From Streptomyces atratus (GTDB lineage: Bacteria; Actinomycetota; Actinomycetes; Streptomycetales; Streptomycetaceae), in contig NZ_FPJO01000004.1 of the NCBI RefSeq assembly GCF_900119365.1, positions 186,001 to 250,000 on the forward strand: 64,000 bases of DNA, written 5' to 3'. This document shows, piece by piece, positions 56,724-64,000 of the stretch. A model generated the notes under the pieces. It made no database searches, was not told where the DNA came from, and saw only the letters and a list, made by a program, of their open reading frames with translations. A program made the position numbers and the translations under genes. The stretch's first letter is position 1; every line of letters begins with the position of its first letter.

Positions 56724-58223
56724 GTGACCGGAGAACCCAACACCCGCCTGTCCGACCTGTTCGGCCTCGCCGGCTGGTCCAAGGGCGAACTCGCGAGAAT
56801 GGTGAACAGGCAGGCGGCGGCCATGGGCCACCCGCAACTGGCCACCGACACCTCGCGGGTGAGGCGTTGGATCGACATGGGGGAGTCCCCCCGCGATCCC
56901 GTGCCCAAGGTGCTGGCTGCCCTGTTCACCGAGCGACTCGGCCGTGTCGTGACCATCGAGGACCTCGGGTTCGGCCGGCGCGGGCGTGTGGGGAAGCGGC
57001 GAGAGGTCGGGACGCAGGACAATCCCGACGGACTGCCGTGGGCGCCCGAGCGGACGGCAGCGGTCCTCACCGAATTCACGGGAATGGACCTCATGCTCAA
57101 CCGACGCGGCTTGGTGAGCGCGGGCGCCGCGCTCGCCGCAGGATCGACCATCACCGGCCCCATGCACGACTGGCTGCACTCCGACCCCGTGCTGGCGGCC
57201 GACGCGCCACGGTTCGACGACCCGCTGTACGCGGACCAGGCCGGTTTCGACCGGTACGAGGCCGCACCCATCGGGTCGGACGAGATCGAGGCGCTCGAAC
57301 GCTCCGTCGAGGTGTTCCGCGCCTGGGACGCCTCGCGGGGCGGCGGACTCCAGCGCAAGGCCGTGGTGGGCCAGCTCAACGAGGTGGGCGGCATGCTCGC
57401 CTACCGCCACCCCGACCATCTCCAGCGCCGGCTCTGGGGCGTCGCGGCCAACCTCGCGGTGCTCGCCGGATGGATGTCCCACGACATCGGCCTCGAACCG
57501 ACCGCCCAGAAGTACTTCGTCATCGCGGCACACTCGGCGCGCGAGGGTGGTGACCGCCCCCGGGCGGGCGAGGCACTCTCCAGGGCGGCCCGCCAGATGG
57601 TCCACCTGGGCCGTCCCGACGACGCCCTGGACCTGATGAAGCTCGCCAAGTCCGGCTCCGGGGACATGGTTCTGCCGCGCACCCAGGCCATGCTGCACAC
57701 CATCGAGGCCTGGGCCCAGGCTTCCATGGGCCGCGGCCAGGCGATGCGGCGCACACTCGGGAAGGCCGAGGAGCTCTTCACTTCGGACAAGAGCGATGTA
57801 CCGCCGCCCAGTTGGATGCAGATGTTCGACGAGGCCGATCTGCACGGCATGCAGGCCCTGGCGTTCCGTACGCTCGCCGAACACGATCCGTCGGTGGCGA
57901 TCGTGGCCCAGCGCCACGCCAAGCGGGCGCTGGAGCTGCGGGCCAACGGGCGCCAGCGGTCCAAGATCTTCGACTACATCTCGCTGGCCTCGGCGTGTTT
58001 CATCGCCGACGACCCCGAGCAGGCCGACCGGTACGCGCGACTCGCCCTGGTGACCATGGGAGAGACCTCCTCGCACCGCACCTGGGACCGGCTGCGCGAA
58101 ATGTACCGGCTCACGGGCCAGTTCGCGGGGTACGCGAAGATCGAGGACCTGCGTGAAGAGATCAAGCTCTCCCTGCCGCAGAGCTCCATCATCAAGCAGC
58201 CCAGGCGGTCTTCGCAGATCTGA
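56724..58223 (+). CDS. nsdB: NsdB-like TPR regulator of development and secondary metabolism
   Basis: 499 residues from GTG 56724 with GGGGG upstream (an ATG at 56682 is less likely). The N-terminal about 70 residues form a helix-turn-helix-like domain (TRLSDLFGLAGWSKGELARMVNRQAAAMGHPQLATDTSRVRRWID). The remainder is a long all-helical TPR-like array (ARQMVHLGRPDDALDLMKLAKSGSG, AEHDPSVAIVAQRHAKRALELRANG, DDPEQADRYARLALVTMGET). This recalls the streptomycete NsdA/NsdB proteins, negative regulators of sporulation and antibiotic production. The choice of NsdB over NsdA is from memory of the N-terminus. Confidence 0.8.
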   Translation: MTGEPNTRLSDLFGLAGWSKGELARMVNRQAAAMGHPQLATDTSRVRRWIDMGESPRDPVPKVLAALFTERLGRVVTIEDLGFGRRGRVGKRREVGTQDNPDGLPWAPERTAAVLTEFTGMDLMLNRRGLVSAGAALAAGSTITGPMHDWLHSDPVLAADAPRFDDPLYADQAGFDRYEAAPIGSDEIEALERSVEVFRAWDASRGGGLQRKAVVGQLNEVGGMLAYRHPDHLQRRLWGVAANLAVLAGWMSHDIGLEPTAQKYFVIAAHSAREGGDRPRAGEALSRAARQMVHLGRPDDALDLMKLAKSGSGDMVLPRTQAMLHTIEAWAQASMGRGQAMRRTLGKAEELFTSDKSDVPPPSWMQMFDEADLHGMQALAFRTLAEHDPSVAIVAQRHAKRALELRANGRQRSKIFDYISLASACFIADDPEQADRYARLALVTMGETSSHRTWDRLREMYRLTGQFAGYAKIEDLREEIKLSLPQSSIIKQPRRSSQI

Positions 58224-58364
58224 GATGCGGGCGCCGCGATGAAGGGGCGCCGAGCACAGGCCGTCCGAGCACCGCACCCGCAGGCGGGCCCGCCCTCCTG
58301 CGTCGTTGCGCCGTGTCCGGTGTCCTGTGTGCCCGAGTGGTTCTGTACGGGCGCCGCCGCGCTG

Positions 58365-59831
58365 TTAAGCCCCGATGCGGGCGATCAGCACGCAGGCGTC
58401 GTCCAGTCGCTCGGTGTCGCCGAACTCCGCGACTACGGTCCGCAGGCACTCCTGTGCCGAACGGGCCTGCGTGAACCGCGGTGCCAGAGCAAGCAGCGCG
58501 TCCGGGCCCGCACCCCGGTCGCTGTGGCGGTTCAGCCCTTCGGTGTGCAGCACCAGCACGTCGCCGGGCAGCAGATGCACTTCGTCCTGCTCGTACGCGA
58601 CCCCGGAGGCCGCGCCGAGCAGGACCCCGTCCGGCGCGGGCAGCGGCCGCCCCTCCCCGTCGCGGAACAGCAGCGGAGCGGGGTGTCCGGCCTGCGCCCA
58701 GGCGAGGGTGCCGGTGGCCGGATCGACACGGCAGCACACCGCGCTGCCGAGAGCGGGTTGGACGGAGGTTTCCAGTAACTGATTGAGGTGTCCCATCAGG
58801 ACGCCCGGCTCGATGCCGGCCACGGCCATGCCACGGAGCGCGCCCAGCAGCATCGCCATGGCGGAGGTGGCCTGGATGCCGTGGCCGGTCAGGTCACCGA
58901 CCGTGAGGACGGTCCTGCCGTCCGGCATCTCCAGCGCGTCGTACCAGTCACCGCCGATGTGGGAGCTCGACTCCGACGGAAGATAGTGGGCCGCGATGTC
59001 CAGTGCGCCCGGCCCCTGCGAGGGAAGCCGCAGCGAGCCCCGCCACGGGGGGAGGACGGCTTCGTGGAGCTCGACGGCCAGACGGTGCTCGGTCTGGGCC
59101 CGGTGTTCCCGGTGGCGCAGCGAGTCATGGCTGCGGCGCACCGCCTGCTGGCTGCGCCGCAGCTCGCTGACGTCGCGCAGAACGGCCCACATGGAGGCGG
59201 TGCAGCCGTCCGGGTCGAGGACGGGCTCGCCCATCATGTGGAGTGTGCGCATCCGGCCGTCGGTCCGCAGGATGCGGAACTCGCCGTCTATCGGCCTTCC
59301 GTCCACCAGGCAGTCCGTCACCAGGGCGGTGAGCAGGGGCTGGTCCTCGGGAAGCAGCATGGACGGGAGCTCGTCCAGCGAGAGCGGTCCGGCCTCGGGG
59401 GACCTGCCGAAGATCTGGAACAACTCCTCGGACCAGCTGACGCCGTCGGTGAGCAGATTCCACTCCGCGCTGCCCACGCGGCCGATCAGCGATCCCGGCT
59501 GCGGCTCGTCGTAGCGCTGCTGCGCGCCTGCCTCCGCCGTGTCCGGCGTCGCCTCCGGCGCCGAGGCGTCCTCGACATGTTCCGTCCGGGGCGGCAGGCC
59601 CTCCCTGAGCTGTCCCAGGTGTGAGCCGAGATCGTCGAGATGGTGGACCGCCAGATCGCAGAGCGCCCGCTGCCAGCGCAGCTGCGGATCCTCCTCGTCG
59701 ATCAGCACCGTGTCCCGCCGCACGGCATCCACATCGCCACGGAGCCGACGGGTCCGGTTGATCAGCGCGTCGACGGCCTCGCGTTCGGACGGCTGTGGGG
59801 CGGGGCGGTCCGCGAACAGAGGGGGCGGCAT
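58365..59831 (-). CDS. PAS-domain PP2C (SpoIIE/RsbU-type) phosphatase
   Basis: 488 residues from ATG 59831 (GGAG 6 nt upstream). An N-terminal coiled/helical region (about 20-75), a PAS domain (about 110-220; [29 protein letters not shown] style, with PAC segment [21 protein letters not shown]) and a short coiled linker lead to the PP2C domain (about 265-488; [71 protein letters not shown]) with the metal Asp residues. Such enzymes dephosphorylate anti-anti-sigma factors. It is convergent with the NsdB-like gene. The stop is TAA, uncommon in this genome. Confidence 0.88.
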   Translation of the reverse strand: MPPPLFADRPAPQPSEREAVDALINRTRRLRGDVDAVRRDTVLIDEEDPQLRWQRALCDLAVHHLDDLGSHLGQLREGLPPRTEHVEDASAPEATPDTAEAGAQQRYDEPQPGSLIGRVGSAEWNLLTDGVSWSEELFQIFGRSPEAGPLSLDELPSMLLPEDQPLLTALVTDCLVDGRPIDGEFRILRTDGRMRTLHMMGEPVLDPDGCTASMWAVLRDVSELRRSQQAVRRSHDSLRHREHRAQTEHRLAVELHEAVLPPWRGSLRLPSQGPGALDIAAHYLPSESSSHIGGDWYDALEMPDGRTVLTVGDLTGHGIQATSAMAMLLGALRGMAVAGIEPGVLMGHLNQLLETSVQPALGSAVCCRVDPATGTLAWAQAGHPAPLLFRDGEGRPLPAPDGVLLGAASGVAYEQDEVHLLPGDVLVLHTEGLNRHSDRGAGPDALLALAPRFTQARSAQECLRTVVAEFGDTERLDDACVLIARIGA

Positions 59832-60216
59832 CTCGTACTCCGATACAGGCGCGGCACGACCAGGTCTGAAGGTGGACCGAGGACGACTGTCGCACAGCCG
59901 ACGAGGGCCCGTAAGGGATTTGGCAATACTCGATGCGTTGTTGCTTCTGGCATGTGCCACAGGCTGCTCAGAGCCCCGATTCATCGAACAGCCTTGCTGT
60001 CTGCGGACGTTGATGCAAGTCATCCGGCGCGTGCGGACGGTTGTGCGCCCGCGCGCATTGTTCTTCCACCGTGTGCCCGGCTCGATCGGGGCGTGCGCGA
60101 GACGTGGGGGTGTGCGGCGGGAATGCGGCCGTGGCCCGCTGTGTTGCATCAGCAGAACGAAAACGAAACCCATTCCCATCAGGGGAGTGGGATCGTGCAG
60201 GAGTGTGGAGGCGCCC
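59832..60216. other. 385-nt intergenic region between PP2C and rpmG genes
   Basis: Divergent promoter region with no credible gene; reading frames through it have no domain and no ribosome site. The only notable element is an A-rich Zur-box-like stretch at 60159-60178 close to rpmG. Confidence 0.6.
60159..60178. promoter_or_regulatory. Possible Zur box upstream of rpmG
   Basis: GAAAACGAAACCCATTCCCA, read on the other strand, matches about 15 of 20 positions of the recalled actinobacterial Zur pattern TGAAAATGATTTTCATTTTC. It lies 38 nt upstream of a cysteine-free L33 gene, a class often repressed by Zur. The match is imperfect. Confidence 0.4.
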
Positions 60217-60381
60217 ATGGCCCGCAGCGAGGCACGTCCTGTGGTGACGCTCCGGTCGACGGCCGGAACGGGGCAGGACTATGTCACCCGAAAGAGCCGT
60301 CGGAACAACCCCGACCGGCTGGTGCTGCGCAAGTTCGATCCCGTGGTGGGGCAGCACGTGCTCTTCCGTGAGGAGCGCTGA
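60217..60381 (+). CDS. rpmG: Ribosomal protein L33, cysteine-free (C-minus) paralogue
   Basis: 54 residues, clearly L33: [33 protein letters not shown]. It contains no cysteine, so the zinc ribbon (two CxxC pairs) of C-plus L33 is absent. C-minus paralogues replace zinc-containing L33 in large ribosomal subunits under zinc starvation and are usually Zur-controlled. Here the gene stands alone, without the usual L28, L31 or S14 paralogues, and ends before a hairpin terminator. Confidence 0.93.
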   Translation: MARSEARPVVTLRSTAGTGQDYVTRKSRRNNPDRLVLRKFDPVVGQHVLFREER

Positions 60382-60512
60382 CCGGGGAGCTGCCGGAAGG
60401 TCCGGTTCCGTGCCGTGGATCACAGTGCGGGGTGCGCGTTTCCGGGAACGAGGAGCAGCGGTTTATCGTTCACCTATATGCGGATGTCGCGCACCGCGCC
60501 CGCCCACAGGCC

Positions 60513-60545
60513 GCCCCGGCTGGATTCCCCCGATCCGGCCGGGGC
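60513..60545 (+). terminator. Terminator after rpmG
   Basis: A 13-bp stem (GCCCCGGCTGGAT with ATCCGGCCGGGGC, one G-T pair) around a 7-nt loop, followed by TTTCCTCT. It lies between convergent rpmG and the DUF1275 gene. Confidence 0.75.
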
Positions 60546-60573
60546 TTTCCTCTGTCCCCCGGCTCCGTCGCGG

Positions 60574-61248
60574 TCAGCCCCGGGACGGCCGTCGGCGCAA
60601 GGTCTCGACCAGCAGTGCGCCCGCCGCCGGAAGCACGGCCACCGCAGCCGCCGCGTCCGGCCACAGACGTACGGTCAGCGCGGTCACGGCCGCGCCCACC
60701 ACGACCGCGATCAGCCTCCCGGCCACCCAGTGGTCCCCCTCCTCCCACGACCGCAGAGCCGCCCGGCCGACGAGGGCCGTGAGCGTGCCGGTGAAGTAGT
60801 TGGTGGGCGTCGCGCGGATCCGGCCCTGGATGCCCATGGCCACGGCGATGAGCACCAGCAGCCCCAGCCGAGCGCCTTCGGAGGCGAGCAGGTCCAGCGC
60901 CCACAGCACGGCCCCCGCCGTCAGCAGGGCCACCTCGGTCAGCAGCATCACCGGCAGTGACCACCGCAGGCGCTCGTTCATCCACGCGCCGCAGATCACG
61001 CCGATGCCGTAGGCGACCAGCGAGATGATCACCCGCAGCGCCACCCCGTGCTCTCCGCCACCAGCGGCAGCGGCACCGAGCAGCACCAGGTTCCCGGTCA
61101 TCACCCCGGCGAAGACCTGGCCGACACAGATGAAGACGAACGCGTCGGCCGCCCCGGAAGCGGTCGACAGAAGCAGCAGGGACCATTCGCCCCGTGGATC
61201 GGGACCGGCACCGCGGGCGGGAGCGGAGGGGCGTGTGGGAGTGGACAC
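60574..61248 (-). CDS. YoaK/DUF1275 family membrane protein
   Basis: 224 residues from GTG 61248 (ribosome site weak; a longer start at 61497 is possible but low-complexity). Six predicted membrane helices, with the family motif SLLLLSTASGAADAFVFICVGQVFAGVMTGNLVLLGAA and AMGIQGRIRATPTNYFTGTLTALVG. DUF1275 proteins are unassigned transporters or membrane factors. No operon partners. Confidence 0.82.
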   Translation of the reverse strand: MSTPTRPSAPARGAGPDPRGEWSLLLLSTASGAADAFVFICVGQVFAGVMTGNLVLLGAAAAGGGEHGVALRVIISLVAYGIGVICGAWMNERLRWSLPVMLLTEVALLTAGAVLWALDLLASEGARLGLLVLIAVAMGIQGRIRATPTNYFTGTLTALVGRAALRSWEEGDHWVAGRLIAVVVGAAVTALTVRLWPDAAAAVAVLPAAGALLVETLRRRPSRG

Positions 61249-61460
61249 GCCTGCATTCTCGGTTCGGGCCCCATCGGCAGCAGCCACTCGCGGCCCGCAC
61301 GGCGCGCCGGGGCGCCGGCGGACCCCGCCGCACCGTCCCGGCAACGGGCCGGGGTACCTGATCGGCCCATGGCCGATTGCGGGCCGCCCCCGTCCGGCCC
61401 AGCGTGGGGAGACGCCGCCCGCACCGACGGCGTACACATCTTCCGCCGACGAGGAGCGAC

Positions 61461-62237
61461 ATGGCTGACGCCCAGTGGAGCCCGGGCCCGAGGGCATGGA
61501 TCGCCGACGAGTGGCTGCCTGTGCTGGACGTCGTCGAGCCGCCGCGACAGCGCAGGCTCACCGTGCTGGTGCGGCTGCTCCTTCTGATCCCGCACTTCGT
61601 CGTGCTGTTCCTCCTGCACATCGCGGCCGTGGTGACCGTCGTCGTGGGCTGGTTCGCCGCGCTGTTCCTGGGCCGGCTGCCCGAGCCGGTCTTCCGCTTC
61701 CTCGCCGGATACCTCGGCTACCAGGTACGGGTCGGCGCGAGCAGCATGCTGCTCGTCGACCGCTATCCGCCGTTCGCCCTGGACCCGCCGCCGGACTACC
61801 CGGTCCGGATCGAGGTCCGGCCCACCGGTCTCAACCGCCTGGCCGTCTTCTTCCGCCTGATCCTGATGATTCCGGCGGCCGTCGTGCAGGGTCTCGCCAT
61901 GTCCGGCTGGTGGGCGGCGGGGATCGTCTGGTGGCTGATCACCCTCATCCTGGGACGCATGCCCCGTCCCCTCTTCGAGGCCACCGCCGCCGTGCTCCGC
62001 TACGGGATGCGCTTCAGCGCGTACGTCCTCATGCTCACTCCGGCCTACCCCAAGGGCTTCTTCGGCGAGGACGACCTCTCCGTACCGCGGCAGCAGACAC
62101 GCTCCGCCACGCGGCCCCTCCTCATCAGCTATGCGGGCAAGGGGCTGCTCGTCCTGTTCCTGGTGCTCGGGGTGGCCACCTCCATCACCACGTCCACCAC
62201 CACCACCTGGTCGGACGAGCCCACCGACGGCATGTGA
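61461..62237 (+). CDS. DUF4389-family membrane protein
   Basis: 258 residues from ATG 61461 behind GAGGAG. Two similar halves each carry a hydrophobic hairpin next to a R/P-rich segment (RRLTVLVRLLLLIPHFVVLFLLHIAAVVTVVVGWFAALFLGRLP and NRLAVFFRLILMIPAAVVQGL...WWLITLILGRMP), an internal duplication usual in DUF4389. A final helix (GLLVLFLVLGVATSI) ends in a Thr-rich tail. Function unknown. Divergent from the DUF1275 gene. Confidence 0.82.
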   Translation: MADAQWSPGPRAWIADEWLPVLDVVEPPRQRRLTVLVRLLLLIPHFVVLFLLHIAAVVTVVVGWFAALFLGRLPEPVFRFLAGYLGYQVRVGASSMLLVDRYPPFALDPPPDYPVRIEVRPTGLNRLAVFFRLILMIPAAVVQGLAMSGWWAAGIVWWLITLILGRMPRPLFEATAAVLRYGMRFSAYVLMLTPAYPKGFFGEDDLSVPRQQTRSATRPLLISYAGKGLLVLFLVLGVATSITTSTTTTWSDEPTDGM

Positions 62238-62280
62238 AAAACCCTGTCCGGTGCCACCGCGGACGAGGCATGATCACGAC

Positions 62281-62796
62281 ATGACATGGACAGCACCCGA
62301 CGTGACGCGCACACCCGGTTCACTCGTGGCCGACGAGCGCGAGATGCTCACCGGCTATCTGGCATGGTTCCGCAGCTCCCTGCTGCACAAGTGCGCCGGT
62401 CTGACCGGGGAACAACTCGCCGAACAGACCGTACCGCCGTCGAACCTCGCCCTTCTCGGGCTGATCCGCCACATGGCGAAGGTCGAACGCGTCTGGTTCA
62501 GGGAGCGGTTCGCCGGCCAGAAGTTCGACCCGATGTACGACCCGGAGAAGGGCAAGGACGCGGACTTCGAGGACCTGGACCCGGCCCGCGCGGCCGAGGA
62601 CTACGCCCGCCTAGTCGAGGAGAGCCGGCTCGCCGACGAGATCGTCGCGGGTGCCTCGCTGGACGACACCTTCGTCCATGGCGGCGAGGAGTACTCACTG
62701 CGGATGATCCATCTGCACCTGATCTCGGAGTACGCGCGCCACACCGGCCACGCCGACCTGGTGCGCGAGCGCGTGGACGGTGTGACGGGCGGATGA
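62281..62796 (+). CDS. DinB/DUF664 family protein
   Basis: 171 residues, four-helix DinB-like bundle. Conserved His residues at LIRHMAKVERVWFRERF (first), and LHLISEYARHTGHADLVRERVDG (last two) form the typical three-His metal site. Actinobacterial DUF664 proteins act with mycothiol or bacillithiol-type thiols or remain unassigned. It begins 43 nt after the DUF4389 gene and may share its transcript. Confidence 0.88.
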   Translation: MTWTAPDVTRTPGSLVADEREMLTGYLAWFRSSLLHKCAGLTGEQLAEQTVPPSNLALLGLIRHMAKVERVWFRERFAGQKFDPMYDPEKGKDADFEDLDPARAAEDYARLVEESRLADEIVAGASLDDTFVHGGEEYSLRMIHLHLISEYARHTGHADLVRERVDGVTGG

Positions 62797-62890
62797 CGCA
62801 CCGCTGGGCGGGGCCCGGCGCGGCCAGGTGCGCGGGAAGCACGGGCGACGCGGGCACCGTACGACGGCGGCACTGCGCTGCGCCGACACC

Positions 62891-62926
62891 TTGACGTGGA
62901 CGCGTCGTTGGGTATGGTCTGGTCCA
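62891..62926 (+). promoter_or_regulatory. LPMO promoter with overlapping DasR-like operator
   Basis: TTGACG (62891-62896) and TATGGT (62913-62918) form a -35/-10 pair with 16-bp spacing. The palindrome TGGTCTGGTCCA (62915-62926), two mismatches from the dre core TGGTCTAGACCA, overlaps the -10. This is the expected layout for DasR repression of a chitin-active enzyme. The leader to the LPMO start is about 165 nt. Confidence 0.75.
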
Positions 62927-63089
62927 AGTGCAGTGCCCTGTCGGACGTCCCGGAGTCCCGGGCGTACGCGGCAGTGGTTCCTGCCGTGCCCTTCGCACCT
63001 CTTGGCCCCCACACTGGAGAGGCCGGTCCGTCACTGCCGGGCCCCCACAGCCCGCTCGTGTGCGGCGACGCCTCATGTGAAGGAGAAGC

Positions 63090-63605
63090 ATGCACGCGAA
63101 GAGGAAGACGTCCGCAGTCATCGGTGCCTTACTCGCACCCGTACTGGCCCTGAGCCTTCCGGCGGGTTCGGCCAGTGCCCACGGATACATCTCGTCGCCG
63201 CCGAGCCGCCAGGCCCAGTGCGCCGCCGGGACCGTGAGCTGCGGAGAGATCAAGTACGAGCCGCAGAGCGTGGAAGGCCCCAAGGGGCTGACCGGTTGCA
63301 GCGGCGGCAACAGCCGGTTCGCCGAACTCGACGACGACTCCAAGGGGTGGGCGGTCACCCCGGTCGGCCGCAACACGTCCTTCCAGTGGACTCTGACCGC
63401 CCGGCACGCCACGAGCACCTGGCAGTACTTCGCCGGCGGCCGGAAGATCGCCGAGTTCGACGACCACGGCGCGCAGCCCGGCGCCACGGTCACCCACCAG
63501 GTCGCCTTCGGCAGCCTGACGGGCAGGCAGAAGGTCCTCGCGGTGTGGAACATCGCGGACACCGCCAATGCCTTCTACGTCTGCATCGATGTGAACGTCG
63601 GCTGA
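63090..63605 (+). CDS. Lytic polysaccharide monooxygenase, AA10 (chitin-binding type)
   Basis: 171 residues from ATG 63090 (AAGGAGAAG upstream). The signal peptide is predicted to end at SASA/H, leaving His31 as the mature N-terminus; together with His106 (TARHATS) it forms the copper histidine brace. Cys pairs (34+ region CAAG, CGEI, GCSGG, VCIDV) fit AA10 disulfides. The mature protein is a single catalytic domain of about 140 residues without a separate binding module. It oxidatively cleaves chitin or cellulose; the DasR-like operator favours chitin. Confidence 0.93.
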   Translation: MHAKRKTSAVIGALLAPVLALSLPAGSASAHGYISSPPSRQAQCAAGTVSCGEIKYEPQSVEGPKGLTGCSGGNSRFAELDDDSKGWAVTPVGRNTSFQWTLTARHATSTWQYFAGGRKIAEFDDHGAQPGATVTHQVAFGSLTGRQKVLAVWNIADTANAFYVCIDVNVG

Positions 63606-63622
63606 CCGGCGATCCCGGCCGG

Positions 63623-63668
63623 CGGTGCGCCGGAGCCCTCACCCGCTCGTCCGGGCTCCGGCGCACCG
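63623..63668. terminator. Bidirectional terminator, perfect 16-bp stem
   Basis: Arms 63623-63638 and 63653-63668 are exact complements with a 14-nt loop, between the LPMO gene and the convergent LysR-type fragment. Confidence 0.85.
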
Positions 63669-63679
63669 TCATCCGCGTA

Positions 63680-63997
63680 TCAGCGGGCGGACAGCTCCCG
63701 CGGCCAGCTGCCGATCATGCGGAGCACCCCCGTGAACGTGCGCTCCGCCGGGGACCGCAGCCGGTCCCTGCGGCACACCAGATCGACCGGGCGCGAACGC
63801 GGGCGCGGGCTCACCGCGAGCACGGCCAGGGACTCCCACCGCACATCGTCGACCACCGCGTGCTCGGAGATCAGTGAGAGCCCCAGCCCGGCCGCGACAC
63901 ACTGCTTCACCGATTCGGGACCCCAGATGTCGCTGCGCGTCACCCCGGTCAACTCCCAGTCGAGGAAGATCGCCCGCCCCGCAGGCCAACGTCGCGA
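63680..63997 (-). pseudogene. LysR-type regulator, C-terminal effector-domain fragment
   Basis: About 105 codons on the reverse strand encode the end of a LysR substrate-binding domain (AIFLDWELTGVTRSDIWGPESVKQCVAAGLGLSLISEHAV, then LVCRRDRLRSPAERTF). An in-frame TGA occupies the last three bases of the window (63998-64000), just before recognisable homology would continue, and no start with a ribosome site is present. The gene is therefore broken by a stop or frameshift, or is a truncated remnant; the DNA-binding half would lie outside the window. A short TTG-started product from 63952 seems unlikely to be functional. Confidence 0.5.
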
Positions 63998-64000
63998 TCA

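Noticed and set aside
58224..58364. GGCGCC repeat pair between convergent nsdB-like and PP2C genes as terminator
   Set aside because: Stem of 6 self-complementary bases is expected by chance at this GC content.
60382..60573. Short frames between rpmG and the DUF1275 gene
   Set aside because: No ribosome site or protein-like sequence; the region holds the rpmG terminator.

Overview
The window is about 71% G+C, with third-position GC bias so strong that long open frames lie antisense to most genes. Aerial-growth genes (spore pigment, geosmin, an NsdB-like regulator), TAT and lipoprotein signals, ATGA-coupled operons and rare TTA codons all point to a Streptomyces chromosome. No rRNA, tRNA, insertion sequence, phage gene or CRISPR array was seen. 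All functional calls rest on reading the sequence and on recalled family knowledge; no search was run.

Layout. 1-8060: a uronate-polysaccharide utilisation block (two heparinase II/III-like lyases, an SDR reductase, a three-gene CUT1 importer) divergent from its LacI regulator, with a shared 16-bp operator on both sides of the promoter region. 8223-10367: the remnant of an RpiR regulator beside a secreted serine hydrolase that keeps a palindromic operator. 10550-22306: acyl-CoA and small-molecule metabolism (nitronate monooxygenase + acyl-CoA ligase, ChaA-type antiporter, secreted penicillin/AHL acylase, a second ligase, an ArsR-VOC pair with a perfect operator, PaaK, and a fused double alpha/beta-hydrolase with a TTA codon).

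22314-31770: a whiE-type spore-pigment cluster. It has a divergent FAD hydroxylase, then SchA/CurD protein, cupin, KS-alpha, KS-beta, ACP, aromatase/cyclase and TcmI-like cyclase, ended by a strong bidirectional terminator. An O-methyltransferase and a beta-helix lipoprotein converge on it. 31906-37677: a divergent FadD / EchA-DUF35-thiolase-thiolase block whose order and protein lengths match the mycobacterial fadD19-echA19-Rv3521-ltp4-ltp3 genes for C24-branched sterol side chains, with a KstR-box-like site in the promoter gap.

37817-45101: a small conserved protein, a GH95 fucosidase overlapping tail-to-tail with geosmin synthase, a secreted amidase behind a DasR-like site, and a small secreted protein. 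45170-55286: a ROK repressor divergent from a ribose-type ABC operon (ATPase, two permeases, binding lipoprotein), a sugar isomerase/epimerase and a large secreted ThuA/sugar-dehydrogenase/PKD/CBM protein. 55356-64000: a phosphotransferase (TTA codon), NsdB-like TPR regulator, PAS-PP2C phosphatase, cysteine-free L33, two membrane proteins, a DinB protein, an AA10 LPMO under a DasR-like operator, and a LysR effector-domain fragment at the right edge.
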